Shown: positions 1 to 9,119 of the stretch, one piece after another
Position numbering within the stretch: position 1 is the stretch's first letter
Layout of the letters: each line of letters starts with the position of its first letter
DNA from: a virus
Virus record (IMG/VR): IMGVR_UViG_3300034073_005158
Location: 1-56,906 of that record
Reading direction: 5' to 3' (one strand)
Length of the DNA: 56,906 nt
Translations under genes and position numbers: made by a program
Notes under the pieces: model-generated
Seen by the model: the letters and a program-made list of their open reading frames with translations, nothing else
Told to the model about the DNA's origin: nothing
The model's database searches: none

Positions 1-1
1 A

Positions 2-1687
2 GCTATTAATAGCGGTGTTGACGGATATAGCAATGGAGGAGTTGTTTATTTAGCTGCTGGTGGCAGGCCACAGCGTACAACTCGAGATAAAAATAAGCTT
101 GATATTAGAGAAATAGATAATAGATTCAGGTCGCAAATGACCAGTCGCAATGCTCAACAAATGGCCGAGGCCGCCGCAAACAGAGAAGGCAAGCTATGGG
201 TATTCATGGTTAAGACTAGAGATAATAATGGCGCAGAAACAACGGGCTTTTTAACAAAGGATCCTAATAACCCCAATCAGCCGGCACCAAAAAATATTCC
301 GCCACAAACAGAATCTTTACTTGCGAATAGACTAGATGAAATATTTACTCTAAGAGCAAGAAATGAAAAAGAGGCCATGGATGCCTACAAAGAGATGAAT
401 GTAGCCGGACTGTTACCTGAAGTCAAACCAGCCTCAGCTCAACAAGCACTGAACAAGGCTAGAAAAAAATGGATGCAGCAACCACTATATGCCAAGATTT
501 TTGATGAACTAGCTTATCAAATTAATTTAGATCGAAATCAATTTAGCATATTTAATCCTGATTTCTTCAATCGAAATGTTAATGTTGATGAAAATATAAA
601 GCCAATTATGGCTATTGTTGATAATATGGATCCCAACAACCCCGCATCTGTTGCTTTGGGCGTTCCAGCAATATTAACTAAATTAAGACCAATAGTTCAA
701 AGAATTAATTATTTGCGACACATTATTAGAAACAATGAGCAGGCCCTAACAGCAGTTAAGAGTGCGATAGCCTCAGGCCTAAATATAAACGATCCTGCTA
801 ATATGAGAAAAGCTTTCGAAGGCAATCCTGCTACAAAAATTAATGAGGAACAACTTAATGGCGCCAAGCCCGAATTGGCTGGTGGTGAACAAGTATTAAA
901 TAAGCTTGGAACTAATCCTGTACTAGCTAATCTTGGACGAGATCCTAGGTTTAAAGAGATAGTATCCACGTTTGGTTATGGTCCAGGAGTGGCTGTATCC
1001 ACATTTGAGCGCCGTGTAGAGCAGATGGCTGCTCCACCAAAACTACTAGCCTCTGGTGGTAGAGTTACCTATGCTAGTAACGGACAGCTTATTAATTTCC
1101 AGCCACGGGGTACCGATACTGTACCAGCTATGTTAACACCAGGAGAATTTGTGGTTAATCGCGAAGCGGCCAATAAGCACTTGTCTCTATTGCAAGCTAT
1201 TAATAACAATAATTTTGCAAATGATTCTGTTTTAACTTTAAGTCGAGGTGGTTTTATTTCCCCAGCATATTTACGTAATGGTGGATCAGCACCCTCTTTG
1301 GCCGGTTTATCTGATATGGTATCAAAACTTACTCAGAGCATACAATCAGCAGTAGAAACAGCTATAACCAAAGCTTTTGAAAATTCTGAGCTATTGCGAT
1401 CTAATTCTAGCGATGGTGTATCTGATAATGGTGCTGTTGTTGATCAAATAGCGGCGTTTACTAGAAATTTGGGAGATTTGGCGAATCGACTAGAGACGAT
1501 ATCTGTACCACCAGAAATCACTATACAAGGACGACAAGACATCAATGTTAACGCTAATGGATTACAGGTACTTTCCAGTCTAGACCCATCTATGAAACAG
1601 CTCGCTATGAATATGATCAAAACCGCATTTGATAATTTGGCCACAAAAAATCCCGGAACTTTAGATTTTAATGTAGACTATCCATAG
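2..1687 (+). CDS. Tail tape measure protein, C-terminal part (cut by left edge)
   Basis: The frame is open from base 2, well before the first ATG at 137, so this is the 3' part of a longer gene. Two copies of a motif common in phage tape measure proteins are visible. One is GGVVYLAAGG near bases 38-67. The other is GGRVTYASNGQ, followed by RGTDTVPAMLTPGEFVVN around 1045-1160. The GTDTVPAMLTPGEF motif is typical of tape measure C-termini. Between them lies a helical region rich in charged residues and Asn/Ala. In this family the protein sets tail length and helps DNA ejection. It is followed after 9 bases by the large fibre-like gene, whose Shine-Dalgarno sequence (AGGA) overlaps this stop codon. 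Tape measure identity is inferred from motifs and position. Confidence 0.75.
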   Translation, partial: AINSGVDGYSNGGVVYLAAGGRPQRTTRDKNKLDIREIDNRFRSQMTSRNAQQMAEAAANREGKLWVFMVKTRDNNGAETTGFLTKDPNNPNQPAPKNIPPQTESLLANRLDEIFTLRARNEKEAMDAYKEMNVAGLLPEVKPASAQQALNKARKKWMQQPLYAKIFDELAYQINLDRNQFSIFNPDFFNRNVNVDENIKPIMAIVDNMDPNNPASVALGVPAILTKLRPIVQRINYLRHIIRNNEQALTAVKSAIASGLNINDPANMRKAFEGNPATKINEEQLNGAKPELAGGEQVLNKLGTNPVLANLGRDPRFKEIVSTFGYGPGVAVSTFERRVEQMAAPPKLLASGGRVTYASNGQLINFQPRGTDTVPAMLTPGEFVVNREAANKHLSLLQAINNNNFANDSVLTLSRGGFISPAYLRNGGSAPSLAGLSDMVSKLTQSIQSAVETAITKAFENSELLRSNSSDGVSDNGAVVDQIAAFTRNLGDLANRLETISVPPEITIQGRQDINVNANGLQVLSSLDPSMKQLAMNMIKTAFDNLATKNPGTLDFNVDYP

Positions 1688-1696
1688 GATAATTTT

Positions 1697-4600
1697 ATGA
1701 ATCAACCAATACAAATTTATAATAACATAGGCTGTGAGTTTATTCTAGACAACAATAATTTTATTATCGGCACAGCTTTAAAAGGCTATAATACTCTCGA
1801 TAATAATCATGTGGGTAGTTATATTCCCTATTTAGTAAGAAATATATCTAGAGATCAGATTATAGCATGGGAGATAGGGGTTGGGTTTGTAGAGAAGGCT
1901 GATAGTAAGATCATAGTTTCTAGACATAATGTAATACAGTCATATGGGTCGATTGAGTCCCCCGGACAAAAAAACTTCTATTTATTTGCTAATGCCGATG
2001 GCTATAATAGTGGATTCAACAACGTTGTTGTTGCAACAAGCGATTTTTTTGCTGGGACATCCAGAGCCTGCTACTTAATAGAAAAAAACGGTATCACTAA
2101 AGTCAAACTAATTGATCCAGCCAAAGCTAAATCTGTAGAACTTCAATTTAAGATTATATCTAGCGATGAAAATAGTGTAGTAGAGATATCTGATGACCAC
2201 AGTTTTCGCTATGTGTTAAAATATAATCAAAAATATCTATCTATAGTCTCCGATGGAAGTAAGTGGAGGATATTACTTAGTCCATCATCTAATAGTAGCA
2301 ATATGCTCTCAGCACTATCTGCCTCAAGCGATTTTTCTATACTTGGTGATCCAGCCGGAGACGATGGGTCATTTCAGTACAAGGTCGGAACTAGTTTTTC
2401 TGGCGGTCCCGTATATTTAGGTTCTGATGATAAGATTCTTTTTGGTCCTGATAGCATAGAATCTAACGCTAAAAGCATTATACCAACTTCTGGTAATTAT
2501 GACACCATCATTAATAATACTAAAAATAAATCGGACTTTATTGTTCATGGAAGTGGTGTGCCAGATGGTTATCTACCAAAAAATCTTATTTTCACCTATG
2601 ATGGTAAGCTTGGATTAAATCTCCCTTCTGGGGCTAAGCCACAAACTGCTCTTCATATAATCAACAATTCTTGCAGAGAAAGCATCAGGATCGAAAATCT
2701 CAGCGACTGTCCAACGCATATACCCAACGTCACACTATATCACAAGCCATCTGGTGTTTCTGATGATACTATTATAAGTAAAGTTGTTTTCGCTAGTCGC
2801 GACTCCAATAATAACAAAAAGGATTATGCTGTACTACAGACAACCGCTCAAAAAGTTGATCCGTCGGATGCTACTGGAAAGTTTGACTTGATTTTGGCGT
2901 CCGGATATCAGAGCGTAAACACACTTTCTTCCGATCCGTTGTCTACTGTTTTAGGCTATTTATCTGATTACTATTTGGTTGCTAACAGCACATCTGGTAT
3001 TCGAATGATAGCACCCAGATCAAATAATCAAATTTTTGTATCAGATAGTTTAGCTGGTATGTCAGGTGGTATTGTATCAGTTTCTGGAGGTAGTGCTGTA
3101 AATATCACCTCCACCGGAACCATAAATCTTAATCAAGCCGTTATTATTAACGGTATTAATATTGGTATGCCTTATATTGAACAAAATAAAGTATTAGCAG
3201 TTAATTCTCAAGGTTTACTGGCACCAGCTACTAATTTCACTATTAATGGCGTAGGATCAAATAAACTATTGACTACTGACGCTAGTGGTGTTGTTACTGG
3301 TGCTTATAGTGACGATTCATTTTTGCTCACAGATGGCGACATAACATGGAGTAAATTTCCTCCTAGACTAGGCAATGTTTGTTTGAGACAAATTACTCCC
3401 ATAGAAGATTTTCCCGTTAACGAATTTGCTGTAGGAGATCAGCTAGCAATAGTAACAGGAGTTGCACCAAATCAAGGCACCATATATCGCAATATAACTT
3501 CTATAGACAGAACAGATGATCTTATTAGCTATATCTTATTAGATCAAAACGTTACAACTATTGATTCTACCATATTTTGTTATTCGATCACCAAAGGCGG
3601 CGTGTTAACTATTCAGGTTAGAACAGAAGACGGCACAGAATCCCAGGCTACTGCCACCATATTAAGCACAAGACCAGACACAAACACAGTGTTCAATACT
3701 AAACAAAAAAATATTAATTTCACCGTATATGGTATTGAGGACACCCCAGCTCTACATATTATGGCCAAAGCAACTACGGTGCCTGTAAATTCTGGAGTTT
3801 ATAACAAATTTGCTACTATCGATGAGCCATTTGCTAGCATACCGAATCCACTAGGAGTAGGAATAGGTACTTCTCACAACAGTGTTAATTTTGCCAATAT
3901 CCCTTCTGATTTATGGCTAAACAAAGTTACATCTGTTGGTACTAATGGTAAGCCAAGTTTCTACGGCACATATGATCAAAACGGAAATGTTTACGAATGG
4001 GTAGAAGACACAAACCCAGCATCTATATCGATAAACCAGAATGTTTGCGGTGGCTCATGGAAAACTTTAACTGCTGAGGGTTTGAGGAGTGTAATTTCTA
4101 CACCAGCTAATTTAGCCTTAGAAGATGTTGGATTTAGAATATGTTCTAGATATGGTTATTCTGATGATGCGATATCGCCAACCATCGGACTTTCTTTTGT
4201 TGCTGTTTCTAATTTAGATAATATAGAAGACAACTCTTTTATATATACAGAATCATACTCTAATCGAGACGAATTAAATCTTCCTCCCGTACCATCATCT
4301 ATTATTAATTTGGGCAAGGTTCAGCATCCATATCGCATATCGACATACGAGATTACCAACGCTCAATATATTAAATTTTTAAACTCGGTTAATAAAACTG
4401 CTATTTTCGATCTGTATAACGATAATATGTCATCCGCTATAGTTGGTGGAATACTGAGGTCTGGTTCTGATGGCGACTATGTTTATACAACCAAAACCAA
4501 CATGGGCGACAAGCCAGTTGTGTATGTAAATTACTTAAGCGCTATCAGGTTTATCAATTGGTTGCATAACGGTGCTCCCGATAGTGAAAATTTTGAATTA

Positions 4601-7324
4601 GAAGATATCGAGGATGGTGCGTATACTATAGTGTCTAATCCTTATGGGACCACAGTATACAAAAACCGAGACCAAAAATACTGGTTGCCAAATTTGAATG
4701 AGTGGCATAAAGCTGCTTATTTTACTCCTGTCGTTAGCGACGCAGAGGCAGATGCCTCCGCAATAATGATTAGGAGAGAGCTGCCTGTTGAAATTTCTAG
4801 CGGTAACTTAGCATCATTTAATGTTGGTGGAGGTATTTATGCTGATGAGCTAGTAATTGGAACCAATAATGATTCAGTCGGCTCTTTACTATCCACACTA
4901 GATGAAAATGGGTCTGGTATTACTAGCATTAATTATGGTTATAATAATTATATGTTAAATATAGGACCTTCAGGTGCTATTGCATTAGATTCAGAGACTG
5001 AAGATTGGGATGGCGAACACTCAACATTTATATCTCCCTATCCTACAGAGGGGATACAACTAGCTACCAGCGGAACAATTAAACTTATTAGTCCCGAGTG
5101 TGTAAAAATCAGCGGATTATGTAGCGACCACTTATTTACTAAAAATATAACTTACATAGACCCAGACACCGGTGATCCTATAGAAGGAGGTCAGTTTCCA
5201 GGACCAAATGGTGGCTTTATCTATAAAGACGTTACAACTGATTTGCCACTAGCATCTAATTTACTTTCTTATGTTGAGGCAGACAATGTGACGGGTATTG
5301 TGCTAGCTGGCTCAGAACCAAATAATGCTATATATGCAAATAATCTGGGTATTTTATCTAGTTATGAGTTTGTAAGATTTGGCGCTACTGTTGAAGGACT
5401 AGATGGAGAAGTGGTCGCTATAGGTAATGTTGAGGCAACACCTGGCGAAACTGATGGAGAAGGCAATGAGCAGCCTAGTATTCCACTAGTGGTCGAATCC
5501 ATTAGAATCGGCCCGCCGTTACCAGCTTTTTCTGGAAGCATTTTGACCCATAATGGTACGGATCTTGCTGTTTGGCAACCAGCGAATTATATGCGAGCAG
5601 ATGGTATGAGTTGGAATAGATACGAGCGTCGTGCAGTAGAAATACTTTCTGGTAATGTCTTACGATTCTCTAGTCTGTCTCAGTCAGATGGTGGTACTGG
5701 TGCTGTAACTAGAGAGGCAATAGAGCAAGAATTTGGGCTAAATGATACTATTGCTATTTATAATCAGCAAAGAGAAGTAGAATATGTAAAAATAGCAGCT
5801 ATAGTACCAGTCGGACAAAATGACGAAGATATTAGCATTTTTAGTAACGAGGAAGCACTAGAGATAATAGTCTGCCCCAGCTTGCCCGATGCCTTCATAG
5901 ATAATAGCTTGGTGCCAAATTCTGATCCTTCTGTATACATAGGTTACGCTTTCTCTGTTGACAAGGGTGCTCATCTCGATATGTCAATAGAGCCCAGCGC
6001 CACCAGCAGGTTTTCCTGTGAAACAGATGCTGATTTAGAAAATTCGCCGTATGGCTTTAAGCCAAGCACAATAAATACAATAAGTATTCGTCCTGGCACA
6101 GATACTTCTTTTAATAAGCTTGGCGAAGATATCGATTTTGCTATTTATAATTATGTGCAAACGCTTAATGATAGATATGAAGAGGAGCTATTTGCATCAA
6201 ACAGTCGAGGCAATCCATCTGGGCTTATTCCAGCACTATATATAGATTCTTTTATTGATTCATCTTTTATTGGCACCATAGGCAGTGGCGTATTTGCTGA
6301 CAACAAGAGATTATTTGCTTCTGGCATTATCCCAGACCCTAGTGCAAAAATCACAATAAATACAAAGCAACCTCATATTGTAACATCATTATCTGGTGTG
6401 AAAACAGGTCTTATTTATCCAAATAGCGTTTTACCTACCGGTAAACTAGTGTCTTCGGAACAAGACATAGCCACATATGCAGACTTGACCATTAACGGAT
6501 ATACATATAGTAGTGGAATTATATCAACAGAAATTGTATTAAAAAACACAGAAAATAGAGAGTATATACCCAATGCTCCTTTGACTATTAATTCGTTGGG
6601 TCAAATAGTGTCTATAGTCCCTCCCCCACAACCCACTATTTCAGATCCTCCAACTAATGTTTCTGGTTTTGCCGCAAATAGTAGTGTTAGACTTCAATGG
6701 AACCAGCCAGAAAACACCGGCAACACCCCGATTATAGACTATGTGATAGAGTACTCAGAGAATGGAGAAATATGGGAGGTATTTGAACACGACCCATCGG
6801 TTGATACCTCTATATTAGTCACCGGGTTACAAAATGCCATAGATTATAAGTTTAGAATATATACTGTTAATGAAATTGGAACCAGCGTCCCATCAGAAGC
6901 AAGCGATGCTATAAAACCAACAGCAAATGCTCCTACGCAGCCAACCAATCTTACAATTATAAACAGATCAGAATCACAAATTATTGTGGATTGGGCGATA
7001 CCTCAGTACCAAGGTCCCACGGGTCAATCTGTAGTAAATTATATTGTAGAATATGCAAGTTCTGTAAGCCCTCCTGGTCCTTTAACATGGACGACTTGGC
7101 CAGAGTTTATAGGTACCACAACTAATGTGACACTAACCAACTTATCTTCTGGTCCTACTTACTATATAAGAGTGAGGGCACAAAATTCCATCACTTCAGG
7201 AGCTTATGCTTCTATTTTTTCGGTAGGATCAGATAACGATATTAATCAGCCTGTTGCGCCAGAGCCCGAGCCCGAAGAGGATTGGGATTTTGGCGAAATA
7301 GCATTTACAGGAGTATGCTTATGA
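1697..7324 (+). CDS. Giant tail fibre/adhesin-like protein with FGE-like and fibronectin III domains
   Basis: A protein of 1875 residues, probably in the virion. The first ~750 residues are beta-rich and fibre-like, with a segment of the type KLLTTDASGVV. Residues about 740-815 resemble the second half of a formylglycine-generating-enzyme/SUMF1-type domain: GNVYEWVED at 763, GGSW at 785, GFR at 812. Residues about 880-1005 resemble the first half of the same domain: EITNAQY at 885, a PVVYVNY...INWL stretch, LPNLNEW at 997. The halves are therefore in reverse order. Two fibronectin type III domains lie near residues 1650-1743 and 1746-1848, and a short acidic Pro/Glu stretch ends the protein. 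AGGA lies 7 bases before the ATG. The likely role is adsorption or tail decoration. No catalytic FGE cysteines are evident, so a binding role for the C-type-lectin-like fold is more likely than enzyme activity. Confidence 0.7.
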   Translation: MNQPIQIYNNIGCEFILDNNNFIIGTALKGYNTLDNNHVGSYIPYLVRNISRDQIIAWEIGVGFVEKADSKIIVSRHNVIQSYGSIESPGQKNFYLFANADGYNSGFNNVVVATSDFFAGTSRACYLIEKNGITKVKLIDPAKAKSVELQFKIISSDENSVVEISDDHSFRYVLKYNQKYLSIVSDGSKWRILLSPSSNSSNMLSALSASSDFSILGDPAGDDGSFQYKVGTSFSGGPVYLGSDDKILFGPDSIESNAKSIIPTSGNYDTIINNTKNKSDFIVHGSGVPDGYLPKNLIFTYDGKLGLNLPSGAKPQTALHIINNSCRESIRIENLSDCPTHIPNVTLYHKPSGVSDDTIISKVVFASRDSNNNKKDYAVLQTTAQKVDPSDATGKFDLILASGYQSVNTLSSDPLSTVLGYLSDYYLVANSTSGIRMIAPRSNNQIFVSDSLAGMSGGIVSVSGGSAVNITSTGTINLNQAVIINGINIGMPYIEQNKVLAVNSQGLLAPATNFTINGVGSNKLLTTDASGVVTGAYSDDSFLLTDGDITWSKFPPRLGNVCLRQITPIEDFPVNEFAVGDQLAIVTGVAPNQGTIYRNITSIDRTDDLISYILLDQNVTTIDSTIFCYSITKGGVLTIQVRTEDGTESQATATILSTRPDTNTVFNTKQKNINFTVYGIEDTPALHIMAKATTVPVNSGVYNKFATIDEPFASIPNPLGVGIGTSHNSVNFANIPSDLWLNKVTSVGTNGKPSFYGTYDQNGNVYEWVEDTNPASISINQNVCGGSWKTLTAEGLRSVISTPANLALEDVGFRICSRYGYSDDAISPTIGLSFVAVSNLDNIEDNSFIYTESYSNRDELNLPPVPSSIINLGKVQHPYRISTYEITNAQYIKFLNSVNKTAIFDLYNDNMSSAIVGGILRSGSDGDYVYTTKTNMGDKPVVYVNYLSAIRFINWLHNGAPDSENFELEDIEDGAYTIVSNPYGTTVYKNRDQKYWLPNLNEWHKAAYFTPVVSDAEADASAIMIRRELPVEISSGNLASFNVGGGIYADELVIGTNNDSVGSLLSTLDENGSGITSINYGYNNYMLNIGPSGAIALDSETEDWDGEHSTFISPYPTEGIQLATSGTIKLISPECVKISGLCSDHLFTKNITYIDPDTGDPIEGGQFPGPNGGFIYKDVTTDLPLASNLLSYVEADNVTGIVLAGSEPNNAIYANNLGILSSYEFVRFGATVEGLDGEVVAIGNVEATPGETDGEGNEQPSIPLVVESIRIGPPLPAFSGSILTHNGTDLAVWQPANYMRADGMSWNRYERRAVEILSGNVLRFSSLSQSDGGTGAVTREAIEQEFGLNDTIAIYNQQREVEYVKIAAIVPVGQNDEDISIFSNEEALEIIVCPSLPDAFIDNSLVPNSDPSVYIGYAFSVDKGAHLDMSIEPSATSRFSCETDADLENSPYGFKPSTINTISIRPGTDTSFNKLGEDIDFAIYNYVQTLNDRYEEELFASNSRGNPSGLIPALYIDSFIDSSFIGTIGSGVFADNKRLFASGIIPDPSAKITINTKQPHIVTSLSGVKTGLIYPNSVLPTGKLVSSEQDIATYADLTINGYTYSSGIISTEIVLKNTENREYIPNAPLTINSLGQIVSIVPPPQPTISDPPTNVSGFAANSSVRLQWNQPENTGNTPIIDYVIEYSENGEIWEVFEHDPSVDTSILVTGLQNAIDYKFRIYTVNEIGTSVPSEASDAIKPTANAPTQPTNLTIINRSESQIIVDWAIPQYQGPTGQSVVNYIVEYASSVSPPGPLTWTTWPEFIGTTTNVTLTNLSSGPTYYIRVRAQNSITSGAYASIFSVGSDNDINQPVAPEPEPEEDWDFGEIAFTGVCL

Positions 7325-7848
7325 CCAGTAGATTCAAAATCAAGAGAGACATAGTAACCACAAACGCCCCTCATCCTGACCAACTACAGATTGGAGAACT
7401 AGCACTTAATGCGGTTACGGGTAAACTATATACCAAATTAGTTAATGGTAAAATTATTGAATATGTTGGACAGCTAATATGCTATGAACAGACACCGTCC
7501 ATATCTTTTAGCGACGTGGCTGGATTTTGCTGTTTCGGTGACCTACTTACTGTCACCGTAAGAGATCTTAAGCCTGCGCCAACATCTTATATTTTTGAAA
7601 TAGAAGACTTAAGTAATAATACTGTTAACTATAGTATTAGTGCCGCAATATATAGCGATTATACGACCTATCCAGACTCTATTGTGGCCGATTTGGCTCC
7701 AACACCGATAAATCTAAGACAGGCCATAGTTCCTATAACACTAAACATACAAGGACAAAAAAATTTGACCGTACTAAAATTTAAAGTTGTTTCTGATAAT
7801 AATATCGTTGCTGAAAGAACTTTGACAATAGCCTGTAAGGAATGCTGA
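7321..7848 (+). CDS. Tail-associated protein with GELALNxxTGKLY motif
   Basis: I place the start at 7321 (175 residues), which overlaps the upstream TGA as ATGA with AGGAG 7 bases before it. Earlier in-frame ATGs at 7282 and 7315 lie inside the upstream gene and have poorer spacing. The N-terminus has IGELALNAVTGKLYTKLVNG, a motif seen at the start of many phage tail-fibre and neck proteins. The rest is a beta-rich segment that begins after a CC pair and ends with CKEC. No catalytic motif is seen. It is translationally coupled to the giant protein and followed by a similar cysteine-containing protein, which suggests they assemble together. Confidence 0.6.
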   Translation: MTSRFKIKRDIVTTNAPHPDQLQIGELALNAVTGKLYTKLVNGKIIEYVGQLICYEQTPSISFSDVAGFCCFGDLLTVTVRDLKPAPTSYIFEIEDLSNNTVNYSISAAIYSDYTTYPDSIVADLAPTPINLRQAIVPITLNIQGQKNLTVLKFKVVSDNNIVAERTLTIACKEC

Positions 7849-7850
7849 TT

Positions 7851-9119
7851 ATGTTTGAAACAATGAGGCTAAATAATAAAAATTGTGAATGCGGAATACC
7901 TTTAGGGTTCACTGAGGTAAGACCAGCTAAGACCAAACTAGGAGATCTTATAAGCGTACAGGTTAACAATTTTGTTGTCACATTCACAACCCTAGTTGAT
8001 CATACAATAAAAGCTGGCGATTTAATAGAAATTGTTTCGGGTGGTACACTAGACTCTGTTTTTGTTGGAAGACATACTATAACAGCCGTTGGTTCTCTTA
8101 ATCAAAATGCGGCAAATACTTTTTCCTTTGGGTTAAGAACTCCTGATGTTACAACCACAGAGGTATCCGGTTATGTATATACGGTCCCAAATATAGAGAA
8201 TAGTGATTCATATGTGATTAATTTTACAAAAGAATTATCTATACCAGACAATTCGGATGTTGTTATTACTCCTGAGTCTTATACAATTCAAGGAGGTAAT
8301 AATTTTATACCGACTACTAGCGTTAGAATTAGTTCTCTCTATACAACCTCTAGTAAAACAATTATTAAACTTTCTATTACTAATAGTTTTGGCAAGGTCC
8401 TATTCACTGAATATAAACAAATTGTTTGCTCAAGATCCGCAGACTCTCCATGCGAAATAATTGCTCAAAAGCCTATAGTACCTTCTTTTATTTATCTAAA
8501 CAGACAAAATAATTGGACATATAAAAATAATGGGTTTTTGATTGCGCAATTTATTCCAGATAAAAATCTAAATGGCTATGAGAATATTAAAATTAGGTTG
8601 CCTAAACCAGCAGATGGCATATTACCAAGTAATACTAACTTTGATAGATTAATTTTTACATATGATCCACTATTAGGTCAAAGCAAAGGTATCTCTAAAG
8701 GACAGGTTAAAACAGTAATTTTAGAAAATCCAATAAGTGCATCTTTACAAAAAAATATTTCTATAGATGAAAAATTTAATAGATTTATCGTATCTTTTTC
8801 TGGTATGTCGGTTCAACAATTAGAAAACCTACAAATAGAATCACTTTCACCAGGAGAGACTCAGACCAATAGGATAACACTTAAAGATGTAGGAGAGGTA
8901 GCGCTCTATATCTCTGAACCACAAAGCATACCATCTATTATGTTTTTATCTTGGTCCGATACTAATCAAGTAGGCTATTTTTTTGGACAGCTACTATATG
9001 ATTATCATGTTCTTAATAATAGCGATATTGTTGTAACTTTTAAAAATAATAATATAGAATATAGAATATCTCCTTTCGTAACCGTCGAGGACTTGTTTAA
9101 TTATGATTATTCAGGCTAA
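7851..9119 (+). CDS. Beta-rich tail protein of unknown function
   Basis: 422 residues from the ATG at 7851, which has AAGGA 9 bases upstream. The alternative ATG at 7842 has no room for that ribosome site. The N-terminus carries CECG. The rest is rich in Ser, Thr, Ile and Asn with alternating hydrophobic strands, as in stacked beta-sandwich domains. A C-x7-C pair near the middle follows the strand ending KQIVC. I do not recognise a named family. Its place between tail proteins, the matching cysteine pattern in its neighbours and the absence of signal peptide or membrane segments suggest a structural virion part. Confidence 0.5.
   Translation: MFETMRLNNKNCECGIPLGFTEVRPAKTKLGDLISVQVNNFVVTFTTLVDHTIKAGDLIEIVSGGTLDSVFVGRHTITAVGSLNQNAANTFSFGLRTPDVTTTEVSGYVYTVPNIENSDSYVINFTKELSIPDNSDVVITPESYTIQGGNNFIPTTSVRISSLYTTSSKTIIKLSITNSFGKVLFTEYKQIVCSRSADSPCEIIAQKPIVPSFIYLNRQNNWTYKNNGFLIAQFIPDKNLNGYENIKIRLPKPADGILPSNTNFDRLIFTYDPLLGQSKGISKGQVKTVILENPISASLQKNISIDEKFNRFIVSFSGMSVQQLENLQIESLSPGETQTNRITLKDVGEVALYISEPQSIPSIMFLSWSDTNQVGYFFGQLLYDYHVLNNSDIVVTFKNNNIEYRISPFVTVEDLFNYDYSG

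Noticed and set aside
3980-4150. Variable region of a diversity-generating retroelement in the FGE/lectin-like domain
   Set aside because: No reverse transcriptase and no near-copy template repeat were seen in the window. The GGSW...GFR stretch is not enriched in AAC/AAT codons.
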